Of a DNA stretch of 64,000 nucleotides, positions 1 to 10,039 are shown one piece after another. Every line of letters begins with the position of its first letter. The first letter of the stretch is position 1. Source of the stretch: Heliopora coerulea (lineage: Eukaryota; Cnidaria; Anthozoa; Scleralcyonacea; Helioporidae); assembly GCA_030142905.1 (NCBI GenBank), contig JASJOG010000353.1, positions 62,001 through 126,000 on the forward strand. Reading direction: 5' to 3'. The notes below the pieces were generated by a model. That model searched no databases, was not told the origin of the DNA, and worked only from the letters and a program-made list of their open reading frames with translations. The translations under genes and the position numbers were made by a program.

Positions 1-17
1 AGAAACCATTAGAGGTT

Positions 18-450
18 GCTCTGACACGACAATTGAGGTCAGCACCCAAGATGATTGGTTCGTTTCTCGGAATATTCACCGTCATGTCCTCCAGGTCTTC
101 TCAAAAGCTCTCCTTCTTCAGTTCTGGGCAGCCTGTCTGGGGAGTGTCTACAGATAATGTGTAGTAGGCTTTTCCCCCAGATCACTTTCACCAGTCGATC
201 GGAGCTCCTGATGACTTCCACCACTTGTTGTTTAAATACTTCATTCAGGATGACCCCATTGACGTTTTTCCCAGTTCTTCCAGAGTAGAAGAGTTTGTAT
301 CCCTCTCCCAGCTTCCTTGTGCTCTGTCTCTTCCACTTGATATCCTGTACAGAAGCTACGGCCACCCTCCTTCTCTTGAGTGTTTCCGCAAGCCCTCTGC
401 CATATCCAGTCAGAGTTCACACATTCCAAGATCCAAATCAATTATTTCCA
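18..450 (-). pseudogene. LINE endonuclease-domain fragment (RTE/EEP type)
   Basis: The minus strand encodes a piece of the exonuclease-endonuclease-phosphatase (EEP) domain that non-LTR retrotransposons use to nick target DNA. The open stretch at 365-39 shows RKLGEGYKLFYSG, then SDRLVKVIWGKSLLHIIC, an order I recognise from the N-terminal endonuclease of RTE-like LINE polyproteins. Another minus frame (441-241) carries the upstream continuation, so at least one frameshift is present. The catalytic histidine end of the domain is not visible before the window edge and no reverse transcriptase follows. This is a broken fragment. The RT relic at 42.3-44.3 kb is of a similar LINE type and could be related, but I cannot align them here. 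Confidence 0.6.
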
Positions 451-560
451 GTTCGCTTCTTAAGCCGCAGCCCTTGCCCACTGTTCATGTGCGTTGCTTG
501 CAGGGGATGCCCTTATTTCAATGTGTATTCCCTTTGGACCATTCTACTGTAACTACAAAT

Positions 561-1136
561 CTCTCCAACTAAAGTAGTGAGTTCATGACTATAATACATC
601 AAGAACCCCTCATTACAGTTGATAGATGGTGGTGAAATGCCATGAAAGGAATTTCATGGGACCCAAAATCATTCAGAAGATTGTATAACAGTCTTTATTC
701 ACAAACAAAGTTCTAAATACTATAGCATCATTGAATATTTTTCCCAGAAGATCATTATATAGAACCCTGCTTACACCAAGCTGTCTGTAATAATCATACA
801 TGGTTTGCTTGCTAAAAATGCTGTCCTTTTCAGTATAATCCTACATCCAAATATAAGCTCAACTTCCCATTATTGGTCTATATAATTAAGAAAAAATGTG
901 GGGTTTGTACTGGTACATGATGGATTTTGAAACATCTTTTATCATTTTGCTTATAGGCTCACTTGTAATAAATCCAATAAAAAATTCATGTTAAAGTGTA
1001 TACAACCATGGCTTATAATGAGGACTCTAAAGTATTACAAATCAGACAGCTTGAAGTTTTAGTAACCAGCATGAGAATTACTTTAATAAAAATGTTTATT
1101 CCTATACAGTTCATCCTTAATCTTTAACTTTTGCAG
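561..1136. other. No recognisable feature
   Basis: AT-rich sequence with frequent stops in all frames. The end of this stretch (1121-1136) is pyrimidine-rich and finishes in TTGCAG, which could be a splice acceptor for the next entry. Confidence 0.5.
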
Positions 1137-1232
1137 ATAAAAGATACACCAGCTGCTATGATTTCTGAAGTGGCCAGAGATCCTTCTTTTGCTAACCTCC
1201 TACATGAATGTGGCGAAACTCACACCCTAAGT
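1137..1232 (+). CDS. Candidate internal host exon (96 bp, phase 0)
   Basis: A stretch of 32 open codons lies between a plausible splice acceptor (pyrimidine-rich tract ending TTTTGCAG at 1129-1136) and a consensus donor (GTAAGT at 1233-1238). It starts ATAAAAGATACACCAGCTGC and encodes a peptide with DTPAAMISEVARDPSF and ANLLHECGE. It is GC-richer than its flanks and has protein-like composition. The length is a multiple of three, so it could be skipped without changing frame. I do not recognise the protein. No neighbouring exon is evident, so the gene would need long introns on both sides. It could also be a chance match. If real, it is the only piece of a host gene I can point to. Confidence 0.35.
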
Positions 1233-1238
1233 GTAAGT

Positions 1239-2900
1239 GTAGTGCAGTTATGTGGTTGAATATTACAAAAAAATTTTGACAAATAAAGAATCAAAGATTG
1301 ACAGAATCAAAGTATTTGCTGTTAAAAAGACATTTGTTAATTGAAGTAATTTCAAGCTGACCCAAGTCTTTGAAATTTTTTAATTAGACAATGGTTTCTA
1401 GGCATTCGATTTATTATAGATCACATAATTTTTCAAATGTTTGATAAAAAAATTCGTCCATGATTGTAGATATGTTGTATTAATTCATCATTGCAGAAGT
1501 ACCATGATTACTGTACATAAGTTTCAGTTCCTTTATCAACAAATGAATCTTGGTCTAACTTCCTGTTAAGTGTTTTAATGAAATACACATTGTACAGTAT
1601 TGTACACTAGTTTCCTTCATTACAATCAATTGTTCTCACTATACATGTCTGGTACATGTTTATCAGACACTGGGTGCAAAGGGTTAGTGACAATTATGTT
1701 AAAAGTGTACAGGTTTCTGTTTTTATAGATTAAAAATAAGCTTGACATATTACAGACACTAATATTGCACAGCTCTATCATAAAACACAAGGCAGCAATG
1801 GACCATCAATTCTTTGGCTACTCGATGAGATGGAAGAAAATGCAACCAACTTTCAAAAGCTGTTTGTTCACCAAAATTATGGCATTTCATCTTCATATGC
1901 GAACAAACAGCAAAGGGTAAAGAGCAAGTGCAAATGTTGTTGAAGTTCACTGAAAATTGTAATGACAAAGAGTTATCTTCATTCTTGGCATTTCTTTAGG
2001 GCAGTCAATCCAGTACAGGATATTTTTCAAGTGGATGTATTACAGTATCAGTTGAGGACATTCAAGGGTTTTTTTTCATCAACATGTATTTTAGAGCTAA
2101 AGATCCTATCTCACATTGAGAATTATATGCACTTTGAAAACAGTATTAGGGCAGTTTTACAGGGAACCAAATTTACAACACTTTAGCATCAGAATGGTGG
2201 AATGAACACTGCTCTGGTCATCTGACAATTACCTGTTCATGCAGATGTTGCTTTTAATTCTTACAACCCTTTTTGATAACAAGAATTATTAAACAAGAGC
2301 AACGAGTGTTAAGCCAAAAGTTAACATGAAGGGATGTATAAAACAATTGATTAATTGCTTACTCCCCATAAATGGTCATTAAGTATCCATTACATTAAGA
2401 GTAGGTTTGTTTAATGACAAAGAGTTCTTGAAGTGATAAAGGATGCTGTTAACCTTTCTACCATTTTGGCACCGTTGTAATTCTAGTTTTTATGTGAAGA
2501 TAGCAACATTTTGTTTGGGGCATTTTACTTGTGGCAAAATCAAGTGTAACCTTTTATTGAAATAGTTCATGAGACTAAAGTATTAAACAATACTAAATTA
2601 TGAACAATAACCATTCTATGTATTTTGCAAGCTGGATATTTTCACCAAAATGTTATATATTATAAATACAAATAGAACACCTTGAATGACTTGGGCAGAA
2701 GTTCATATTGTTTTATGATAAGAGGGCTGGAATTTGACCATAATGGTATTTTTAGGTCAGTGATGCCCATTTTCAAGTGACTTCATTCAATGATCTGAAA
2801 GATGTACATGATTTTCTAATAAGTTAAAATGCTAAATCAGCAAAATAACATGAAAGTTGAGGATCTCATTAGTTTTCAATACAAATCTGAATTATCTCTA
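1239..2900. other. No recognisable feature
   Basis: AT-rich, with only short open frames. I see no coding motif, RNA gene or clear repeat. If the preceding exon is real, this would be intron. Confidence 0.5.
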
Positions 2901-2904
2901 AACA

Positions 2905-3580
2905 GGGTCATTCCATGTCAAATCACCCAAAATTCAGAATGTTTCCATGGTGACCATCAGATTCCTGTGAAAATGTACATACATTGTCAACTGTTTATGC
3001 AATGATGATTTAGAAACTTTTAATGAGAAATTTCAAATACTTCCAAAATTATGATCCATTAGATTTTAGGGCATGGATCATTTACCCACAACTTATTTTC
3101 AAGACTTTTTAAATCTTCATGTTGGCTGATTCTTTCTACTATAGCCAATTCATACCTGAGGATTTTAAATATATGGTTATTTTAATCATATCTTGTATAG
3201 TTTCATAACTAATGATAACATAAACTTTGATTTTGTTTCATTATCAGATTATTTTTTTTCGAATTTAGATGTACAATTACACAAAAGATATTTCTCACAT
3301 ATTGTAAGTCTTACATCTTTTGAAGTATATTGATATAGATGTTTATGTAGCAGAAAGCTTTCTACTATCCTGCTTATTGTTCATGATATAATAGGGTTCA
3401 AACATCACTATAAAATGGAATATGCCGAGCATTGACCCTCACACTAGAGGGGATTTCACCATGTGGGCATTTATGCTATATATGGGAAAAGTTCTGAATT
3501 TGTTGCTCACTTCCTTCATCTTTAAATATCTTGTTTTGACTCTGATCCTAACAAATTTTGACCACACCTTGGAATTGGAA
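2905..3580 (+). repeat. Left terminal inverted repeat
   Basis: Matches the inverted sequence at 5215-5868. Shared landmarks are the stretch around TGTACAATTACACAAAAGAT (3270-3289), the CATGATATAATAGGGTTCAA segment near 3383, and the region before ACCACACC near 3562. The divergence between arms suggests an old insertion. Confidence 0.7.
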
Positions 3581-3742
3581 TATTTTAAATATTTAAGATG
3601 TGACACATTGTTAAGAAACAATTGTGTAAATAATTATCTTCTAACTAAATGTACAATCCCAGTTTTACAAAAATGTTGTCAATCTCTTTTGAATTAAGGT
3701 TATATGAGCAGGAATTTTGTCCGTGAGGTTCAGGTGCACTGA

Positions 3743-4540
3743 TTATACAGATAACATGCTGGAAAGGTACCCAGCACCTGTCCTTTCTAGTATGTGCAGG
3801 CCATGAAAAAAGTCAACAAGAACGTCATTATGCTCATCTGACCCTTCAACAATACTGCCAACATACCATTCACTGTCGTAAATACATGCATCATACTTCC
3901 CTGGTTGAAGTTGCTCATATTTCAAGTCACTCAAATCATGACATGTAGATGGTGAGACAGGTTGCTGCTCACCCAAGGTAATCATCAGCCTGGTAGAAAT
4001 GAACTTTATCTACAACTTCCCTAGATATGGTTCTTCCTTGCTTAGGGTCAAGGTCAGCCAAGATACCCTTTTTTTCTTGAGCTGTCATGCTATTTTTACC
4101 ATGCGCTCTGTTACTCTGAACTCTTGCATTGTCCTCTGGCATGTCCAGCTCTGTGGTGCAAGGGTCAGCAACTTAATCTTGTCCTGCCTAGTGGCCTGCA
4201 TCACTTTTCCTTTTAAGAGGGAAATCAGATGGTTGATATCCTGGTAGCTACTAGCACTAAAATCTTCTCTTGTTCACTCAAAGACCTCTGTTTGCAGGTC
4301 TAGTACAAGGGCACATTTAGCTTTCACTGCAGCATGCAGTTGGCTCACTTTCCTTTTCCCATATGATATTTTGTCTCATTTACCAACAGAACTCTTGACA
4401 GGCGAACATCCAGGGAAATGAGCAGCTTTTTCTCAGCAGGCAGATATTCCTGATCTGAATCCACCATACCATGTTTAGACTTGTAACATTGAGAAAAAAG
4501 CTTCTGACCTGGTTTCAAGTTAAGTGCGTTGGCTGTTTCC
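3743..4540 (-). pseudogene. Degenerate gene of the long-TIR element, unnamed protein family
   Basis: Minus-strand coding fragments lie between the inverted repeats. From upstream to downstream they include LNLKPGQKLFSQC with a following cysteine/histidine context, then TAQEKKGILADLDPKQGR and SREVVDKVHFYQADDYLG, and finally an 80-residue open segment (3985-3743) with KYDACIYDSEWYVGSIVE and DVLVDFFHG. I recall similar blocks in uncharacterised, repeated metazoan proteins, but I cannot name the family or a catalytic triad. The fragments lie in several frames with stops, so the gene is dead. Its place between inverted repeats suggests it was the element's own protein, possibly a transposase; that is inference. 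Confidence 0.5.
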
Positions 4541-5214
4541 TCATAAATAAACAGTTATCAAACGTAAATTATTAATTATCACTCTCTTATTACATACATG
4601 AATAAAATTATGACAAAATGATAAGACTGACCATTGCAGCTAAGCCATCTACTTAGAAAACAGTACATAACTATAATGAATAGAACTTACTGTAGATATG
4701 TTTCTTGTGAACAGAAAATGGATCTGAACAATATTTTTGTAAGCTTTGGTAGCAAGTCAGATGTACCTTTTCATGATGCAGACAAATTTGATTCTCATTT
4801 TTTAACTGAATTCCACATATCCACTGAATGAAGTGCCTGTCAGGTTCTTTAAATTAAAAAATAGGCAAAAGTCCTTTCTTTCTACAATATGTCAATTTAT
4901 GACACTCTTCATTTAAAGACTCTCCTATTTTGCCGTTAGATAAATGAGTTGAACTCATGCTTCATCTCAGCAGAAATCAATAGTGCATTTAACTTTACAG
5001 TATCATGGATGATGCAATTTCTCTGCAGGATTGCATAACAACTGTACAAGATATAACTATCCTAGACCTGTAGATTGTGTACATCAATCTCTACTAAAAT
5101 GAAAAAAATAAAGGCACAATTTAAATCTTACAACAACAACAAATTGATAAATTATTAAATTTGTGAGCAAGCTTAAATACACTATTAAATGAAATTCATA
5201 AGAGTTGACAAGTT

Positions 5215-5868
5215 CTTTAGACATTGTCCTGCTAGGTGTGGTCAAAATTTGTTAGAATTATAGCCAAATCAAGAAGATATTTAAAGATGAAGGATGTGAG
5301 CAACAAATTCAGAGGTTTGCCCATATATAGCTTAAAGCACAAAATATAGCATAATTGCCCACATGATGAAATACCCTCTAGTTTGAGGGTCAAAGCTCAC
5401 GATATTCTATTTTATAGTGATGTTTGAACCCTATTATATCATGAACAATAAACACGATAGTAAAAAGCTTTCTGCTATATAAACTTCTATACCAATATAC
5501 TTCAAAAGATGTAAGACTTGCAATATGCAAGAAATATCTTTTGTGTAATTGTACATCTAAACTCGAAAAAATAATCTGATAATGAAACAAAATCAAAAGT
5601 TTATGTTATTGTTAGTTATGAAACTATAAGAGATATTATTAAAATAACCATATATTCAAAATCCTCAGGTATGATTTGGCTATAGTAGAAAGAATCAGCC
5701 ATTTATTTACAAAGGTGACCATATTATGAAGATTTAAAGTCTCCAAAATGGGCCACTCCCCTAAAATCTAAAGAGGTGTAACTTTCCTTGGCTACATACA
5801 TGGACAAAATATCATAAGAATATGAGGGTCAACATGGAATGTCTGGGTGAGTTGGCATGGAATGACCC
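5215..5868 (-). repeat. Right terminal inverted repeat
   Basis: Inverted counterpart of 2905-3580. It begins near GGTGTGGTCAAAATTTGTTA and ends in the terminal motif GGAATGACCC. Small indels separate the two arms. Confidence 0.7.
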
Positions 5869-5872
5869 AACA

Positions 5873-6420
5873 GTGTTAATTTTTCCCTTTTTATAAACAT
5901 TTGGTACTGCAATTTTGGCAAATGAATACTGGTTTGTAGTTAGGCTTGACTATTTTTTTAATTGGTTTACGGATTCACCGAGAGTAAAAATAACAAAGGT
6001 GGAAAAAATAAAATTGATTACAAGTAGTTAAAACAACTTTACTTTTGTGGCTCTAACATGAAGAACAACCACAGACAGCTCAGAGTACTGCTGGCTCATA
6101 TTGAATCACACTGTTGGCAGCTGATATTATTTGCTTCATTTTTGTTTTTGTTTTGAAAAAAAGGTTCTGGCCTTATGATGAAGAACCATGGTTAAGTGAA
6201 TGTTATTTTTTTCTTCCTTTTTACAAGACCAATATTACTATAGAGAATCTTTAAAATATTTGACACTGATAAAAATAAACATGATGTAAAAAATCTCGCA
6301 TTAACTCATACAGCAGCAAGACTGCAGAGTAATATCCAAATTTGAAATGTTCAACTTTAAATGCCATTTACAAAACTAAAGAAAGTGCTTGCTCATAAAT
6401 ATCAATACCAAAACTGAGTA
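5873..6420. other. No recognisable feature
   Basis: AT-rich sequence between the long-TIR element and the integrase-like relic. No coding or repeat signal is seen. Confidence 0.5.
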
Positions 6421-6424
6421 TGCA

Positions 6425-6900
6425 AGAGGATTAATCTGATGTGCTAGCTCATCCAGTTCTAAGTAAGGTAGGGGTATGTCATCAACTTCAACAGTGAACA
6501 TTCCATCATCACTTGGGGTTGGTGCATCAAAATCAGAACTATACCACTCAAGATCTTGAACCTTTTCAGCAGATCCAGAACATCCACAATTTCGAATATC
6601 TACCGTTCAATTTGTCCACATCTGAATAGGCGACCAATTGCACTCTGTTTGCACAGGATGTTCATTCCAGGCCAGCACAAAGCTTTCAGTTGCTATACAT
6701 ACAGGATACCACATTGCTCCATAACCTGAAATGTATAGTAAAATATATGACATACATTGCAGAAAACAACTCTCCAGAGATGTTTGAAATGCTGGTTATG
6801 TACTGAAGATGCAGCAATGTAGCTTCCCCAGTTGGAACCCCTAATCTCGTCCATTATTTGCCAAAGCTCCACATTTTCTCCTCCAAGATCAGTTCTTACC
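6425..6900 (-). pseudogene. Integrase-core transposase relic, 3' part
   Basis: On the minus strand the reading runs RVRTDLGGENVELWQIM (conserved second aspartate context), RGSNWGSYIAASSVHNQ, HLWRVVFCNV, FYYTFQ, ESFVLAWNEHPVQTECNWSP, then an acidic tail with DLEWYSSDFDAPTPSDDG and IPLPYLELDE. This is the order of an integrase-core (rve-like) protein family found as repeated genes in many invertebrates. At least one frameshift and a stop after IQMWTN break it. The upstream half lies at 8491-8715, and the LINE at about 6.97-8.49 kb separates the two, so the gene was split by insertion. The function would be DNA integration or transposition in the nucleus. The family assignment is from recognised motifs. 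Confidence 0.6.
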
Positions 6901-6963
6901 CTTGATGGACATCTGTGCTGCTCTAATTGTAGGTCAAACCCAACAATGGCACCATGTACATCT
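6869..6963 (-). repeat. LINE-flanking duplication, copy with microinversion
   Basis: Matches 8491-8640 at both ends (GAGGAGAAAATGTGG and GGTGCCATTGTTGGG on the minus strand). Between the matching ends the central 26 bases are inverted relative to the other copy (ATTAGAGCAGCACAG here against CTGTGCTGCTCTAAT there) and flanking bases are lost. Confidence 0.65.
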
Positions 6964-6969
6964 ACATTT

Positions 6970-8490
6970 AATTTAGTTGGTAAGGCCGGTTAGATATCAC
7001 ACCAACATTAAAAATGTGACAAGAAGTAAAAAAAAAAAAATAACAAAAGTTATATCTACTCGAGTGTGAAATAAAGATTAAGAAAATAAATAAATATAAA
7101 AAATAGCTTAAAAACATAAATCATTTGGTAAAATACTTAAAAATCTTAGTCTTAAATGCCTCTAAAGAATTACTTTCAACAATGTCTTTCAGTAGTTTGT
7201 TCCACATCTTCAGGGTGCATGGGAAAAAGGAATAAAAATAAGCGTCCTTCGTGGCATTTATGTTTAAAAATTTATAATTATGACTAGAACAAGTTTTGGC
7301 TCCACAGTTTATATATCGGCGCAAGTAACTATTTTGATTGATATCAACAATGCCATGAAAGATTTAATCTGGCTATTGTTCTCCTTGATTCAAGACTGGA
7401 CCATCCTAAGTCCCTTAACATCCTAGTAACACTAGCTGTATGTTGGTAGTTGCTTAAACAGAACCGGGCTGCTTTCCTCTGAATGTGTTTAAGAGATGAA
7501 ATGTCCTTTTTGAAGTGGGGATCCCAAGCTTCACAGCCATACACCAAGGTTGTATATACAGTTACCTTCACTGATCGTTGACAGTTCCAAAAATTGCTTT
7601 TGATTAAACCAACGACTTTGCTCCCCTTGTCTGAGATGGACAAAACATGCTGGGACCACTTCAGGTTGTTTGTCAAGATAACACCTAGATAGGACACAGA
7701 ATCGACCTGGTCTAGCTCAGATCCACAAAACACATATTTTCTCAGAGGTGACTTATTAGTAGAAATACATATTATTTTACACTTGGATGGATTAAATTTC
7801 ATTTGCCATTTGTCTTGCCAGCATTCCAGTTCGAATAAATCAGCTTGGAGTTTATTACAGTCATTCTCAGAGGAAATGATACCATACAAGAGTGCGTCAT
7901 CAGCAAAGAGCCAGACAGGGGATTGTAAATTCTCTGGCAAGTCATTTACATATAATAACAACAGGCCTAGGACTGTACTCTGTGGGATACCAGATGTCAC
8001 CATGATGGGATTAGATTGACTTCCATCACAAATTACTGACTGCATGCACCCTGTTAGGAATGGCTCAAACCATTTAAGTAAATTATCTCAAATACCATAG
8101 TATTCAAGTTTATGAAGGAGATGCTGCTGCAGAACCTTGTTGAAGGCTTTACTGAAATCGAGTATGGTAGCGTGGACAGATTTCTTGTCTTGTAAGGTCT
8201 TTGCTAAGTTGTGGATAGTTGTTTTTAGCTGAGCGACAGTTGATCATTTGGCTCTAAAACCGTGCTGCACATAAGTAAGTATCCTGTGGGAGTCAAGGTG
8301 TTTCATGACATGACTATGAACAATATGCTCAAGAACTTTAGAAGCAATACAAGTTAATTATATAGGTCTCTAATTGCAAGGATTTGACTTCTCACCACTC
8401 TTAAAAACTCTGCATACATTTGCAAATTACCACCTGGATGGTAGAATACCAGAATCAATCGAGGCTTGGTAAATAGCAGTTAAAATGGGT
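6970..8490 (-). mobile_element. 5'-truncated LINE (Jockey/CR1/L2-like)
   Basis: Runs on the minus strand from 8490 down to an A-rich 3' end (poly-T side near 7029-7040 on the plus strand is seen as a run of A in an AT-rich tail). It encodes only the reverse transcriptase part of ORF2 and so is 5'-truncated. It interrupts the integrase-core relic and is flanked by a duplicated target segment of about 100-150 bp, unusually long for a LINE. Confidence 0.65.
7121..8490 (-). pseudogene. LINE reverse transcriptase relic
   Basis: The longest open part (8045-7344) carries the RT palm: VTSGIPQSTVLGLLLLYVND, then the catalytic LFADDALLYG, a NPSKCKIICIS block, and VSYLGVILTNNLKWSQHV. A thumb-like C-terminal part follows with YGCEAWDP and HIQRKAARFCLSNY. 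A last piece at 7324-7121 has MWNKLLKDIVES and SLEAFKTKI, typical of LINE 3' ends. Upstream (8490-8046) the fingers region continues with FSKAFNKVLQQHLLHKLEY and stops. The catalytic YADD-type box is FADD, allowed in this clade. Stops and frameshifts make it inactive. Confidence 0.8.
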
Positions 8491-8640
8491 CCACATTTTC
8501 TCCTCCAAGATCAGTTCTTACCCTTGATGGACATTGATACTGCTCGATAGCAGTGAGAAATTGACCAACAATTAGAGCAGCACAGTAAAAGATCTAACAC
8601 AATAAGCCTCAAAAACCCAACAATGGCACCATGGATGACA
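8491..8640 (-). repeat. LINE-flanking duplication, parental-looking copy
   Basis: Contains the same target sequence as 6869-6963 but in the order expected for the integrase gene, so this copy looks ancestral. It abuts the 5' end of the LINE. Confidence 0.6.
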
Positions 8641-8715
8641 AATCCCCTGTTAGTTAGACCGAGATGGCCATCCAGGTACCACAAACTATTCAGTCCACAA
8701 ATGGAGTAAGTTCTC
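8491..8715 (-). pseudogene. Integrase-core transposase relic, 5' part
   Basis: The minus strand reads YSICGLNSLWYLDGHLGLTN and RGFVIHGAIVGF, the block that holds the first catalytic aspartate (WYLDGH) in this integrase-core family. A frame change then leads to FLTAIEQYQCPSRVRTDLG, where it meets the 5' end of the LINE at 8490. The continuation is found beyond the LINE at 6900 and below. Upstream, the relic is cut by the PLE fragment that starts near 8716. Its last 150 bp are duplicated at the other side of the LINE. Confidence 0.6.
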
Positions 8716-8716
8716 C

Positions 8717-9181
8717 TTGACACAACCACTGGCCATCTCAATCCAAACCAAAAAAACTGCTTTTTTCGTTTCCAATAAAGACAAAATAGCCAACCTTTCT
8801 CGGAACAAAGTCATTTATGAAATCACTTGTCCTGGTTGTAATAACAAATATATTGGCAAAACAGAGCGCTGTCTAAAAACCCGCCTTTCGGAACACTGTT
8901 ACAACATCGACACCAGCGCTGTAGCACAACATCTTCTCAACTGTCCACATGCCCACTATCTCGCTAACCTCAATTCTCTCTTTAATAATCTTAACAACTC
9001 CTCTCCGCCTTCCCAATCATATCTCAATAATTTTATCTTTAATAACTGTAAGATAATTCATTCTTGTAAATTCAGTAGTTCGAACCTATTACTTATTTTA
9101 GAACCTCTCTTAATCAAACTTAACAAGCCAAGAATGAACAGCGGCCTAAAGGCCAGCAAAGAACTTTCACTTTTCGTCTGA
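8717..9181 (+). CDS. GIY-YIG endonuclease domain of a Penelope-like element
   Basis: A 154-codon open frame. Residues about 30-65 read VIYEITCPGCNNKYIGKTE and then CLKTRLSEH, the GIY-YIG nuclease core preceded by the CxxC-type zinc-binding pair usual in PLE endonucleases. The YIGKT box and the conserved arginine of TRLSEH are present. The later part is Asn/Ser-rich and ends with SGLKASKELSLFV. In intact PLEs this domain sits at the C-terminus behind the reverse transcriptase and nicks the target for priming. Here the RT is gone, so this is a truncated copy although this frame is uninterrupted. The true start codon cannot be assigned because the protein normally begins further upstream. Confidence 0.7.
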   Translation: MTQPLAISIQTKKTAFFVSNKDKIANLSRNKVIYEITCPGCNNKYIGKTERCLKTRLSEHCYNIDTSAVAQHLLNCPHAHYLANLNSLFNNLNNSSPPSQSYLNNFIFNNCKIIHSCKFSSSNLLLILEPLLIKLNKPRMNSGLKASKELSLFV

Positions 9182-9325
9182 TGCTACATTTCCATATCTC
9201 TCAGCTACACAATTGTCTGGCTTTTCTGTCGTCTAGCCGTTAAGCTCACATGTTGTTAATATCCGATGACATCATCCTTGTAATTACTTATATATATATA
9301 TATATAATGCAGTAAGCTTTGTAAA

Positions 9326-9423
9326 CATCTTGGTCTGATGATGACTCTGAAATAGAGCCGAAATATTACCGTTTTTCAACTTGTCTGTTTCTTGTTTCAA
9401 CTTGAATATCAAGTCACAAGATG
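9326..9423 (+). ncRNA. Hammerhead-like ribozyme with extended stem III
   Basis: CTGATGA (9335-9341), GAAA (9360-9363) and ATC (9408-9410) occupy core positions. Stem II is GACTCT/AGAGCC around 9343-9359 with one mismatch. Stem III would pair ATATT (from 9363) with AATAT before the cleavage base. A distal stem I pairs CATCTTG (9326-9332) with CAAGATG (9417-9423). It lies downstream of a GIY-YIG ORF, where PLE hammerheads are known to lie. The stem III loop of about 36 nt is unusual. Confidence 0.5.
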
Positions 9424-9635
9424 ACAATTTTCGGTCTGTGTTTTATTCTTTACTTTTTTAGACAATCTATCCCCATAAAAATAACAGTAGTTTACAATTT
9501 TGTTCAAACATCTGTATCAAAGTATTTAGCCATATTAAGCTTTGGATCTTAACACATAATTGATGACTTGGGCAACTATATCTTAAACTTTTTTTATTTT
9601 TATTTCATACAGGCGAAAATGAGAGGATGGTAAAG

Positions 9636-9649
9636 GTAAACATTGCTTA
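9636..9649 (+). repeat. Target site duplication, left
   Basis: GTAAACATTGCTTA, identical to 14388-14401. It bounds the composite PLE. Confidence 0.85.
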
Positions 9650-10018
9650 GTTAGAAATATAATAGCCCAGCAAACAAGTTTAAATAGAGCCATAATGGAA
9701 CCATATCTTTAAAAGAGTTTTATTGACTAGCGTTTCGTTACTTAACCAGTAACATCATCAGAGTAATTATTTACAAGAGTTGAGAGGCTTAAATAGCTAA
9801 CTGTTACAAAAATAGTGATGAAAGAATGTCACAAAGGATTAGTGGAACGATTAGCAAGAACAATTAACGGAAGGAGTGCAAGTAATAAAGTGATGAAGAA
9901 TTAGACGTGTGAAGAATTTAATTAGAGGGGAGGGGAAAAAAAAAAAAGAAAAAAAAAAAAAAAAAAAATGTCAAGAAATAACGTTAAAAAAGTGCTAAAG
10001 GAAAGGATCTGATATTAG
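9650..10018 (-). repeat. PLE pseudo-LTR, downstream copy of left half
   Basis: Same sequence as 12440-12786 in the same orientation, apart from a longer A-rich run (9938-9968) and a few substitutions. Contains a hammerhead at 9725-9761 on the minus strand. Confidence 0.85.
9725..9761 (-). ncRNA. Hammerhead ribozyme core, left pseudo-LTR
   Basis: On the minus strand: CTGATGA (9761-9755), stem II GTTAC/GTAAC, GAAA (9736-9733), a minimal stem III and cleavage triplet GTC (9727-9725). The tiny stem III loop has one substitution relative to the other copies. This architecture matches hammerheads reported from Penelope-like elements. Confidence 0.75.
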
Positions 10019-10039
10019 CGTTAAGAGACGGTTGCATTC

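Larger units (their letters stand above)
2905..5868. mobile_element. DNA transposon with long terminal inverted repeats
   Basis: The first bases, GGGTCATTCCATG at 2905, reappear inverted at the right end (CATGGAATGACCC, 5856-5868). The two ends remain matched inward for about 650 bp with scattered differences. The same four bases, AACA, flank both ends (2901-2904 and 5869-5872), consistent with a 4-bp target site duplication. The interior carries a decayed minus-strand gene at about 3.74-4.54 kb. The total length is about 2.96 kb. The superfamily is not clear to me: long inverted repeats and a 4-bp duplication exclude classic hAT (8 bp) and Tc1/mariner (TA), but do not name it. Confidence 0.7.
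8716..9470 (+). mobile_element. 5'-truncated Penelope-like element, 3' end
   Basis: A PLE remnant with the GIY-YIG endonuclease and the 3' untranslated end, which holds a hammerhead-like fold. The reverse transcriptase is missing, consistent with 5' truncation. It abuts the integrase relic at about 8715. The 3' boundary near 9470 is approximate. Confidence 0.6.
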
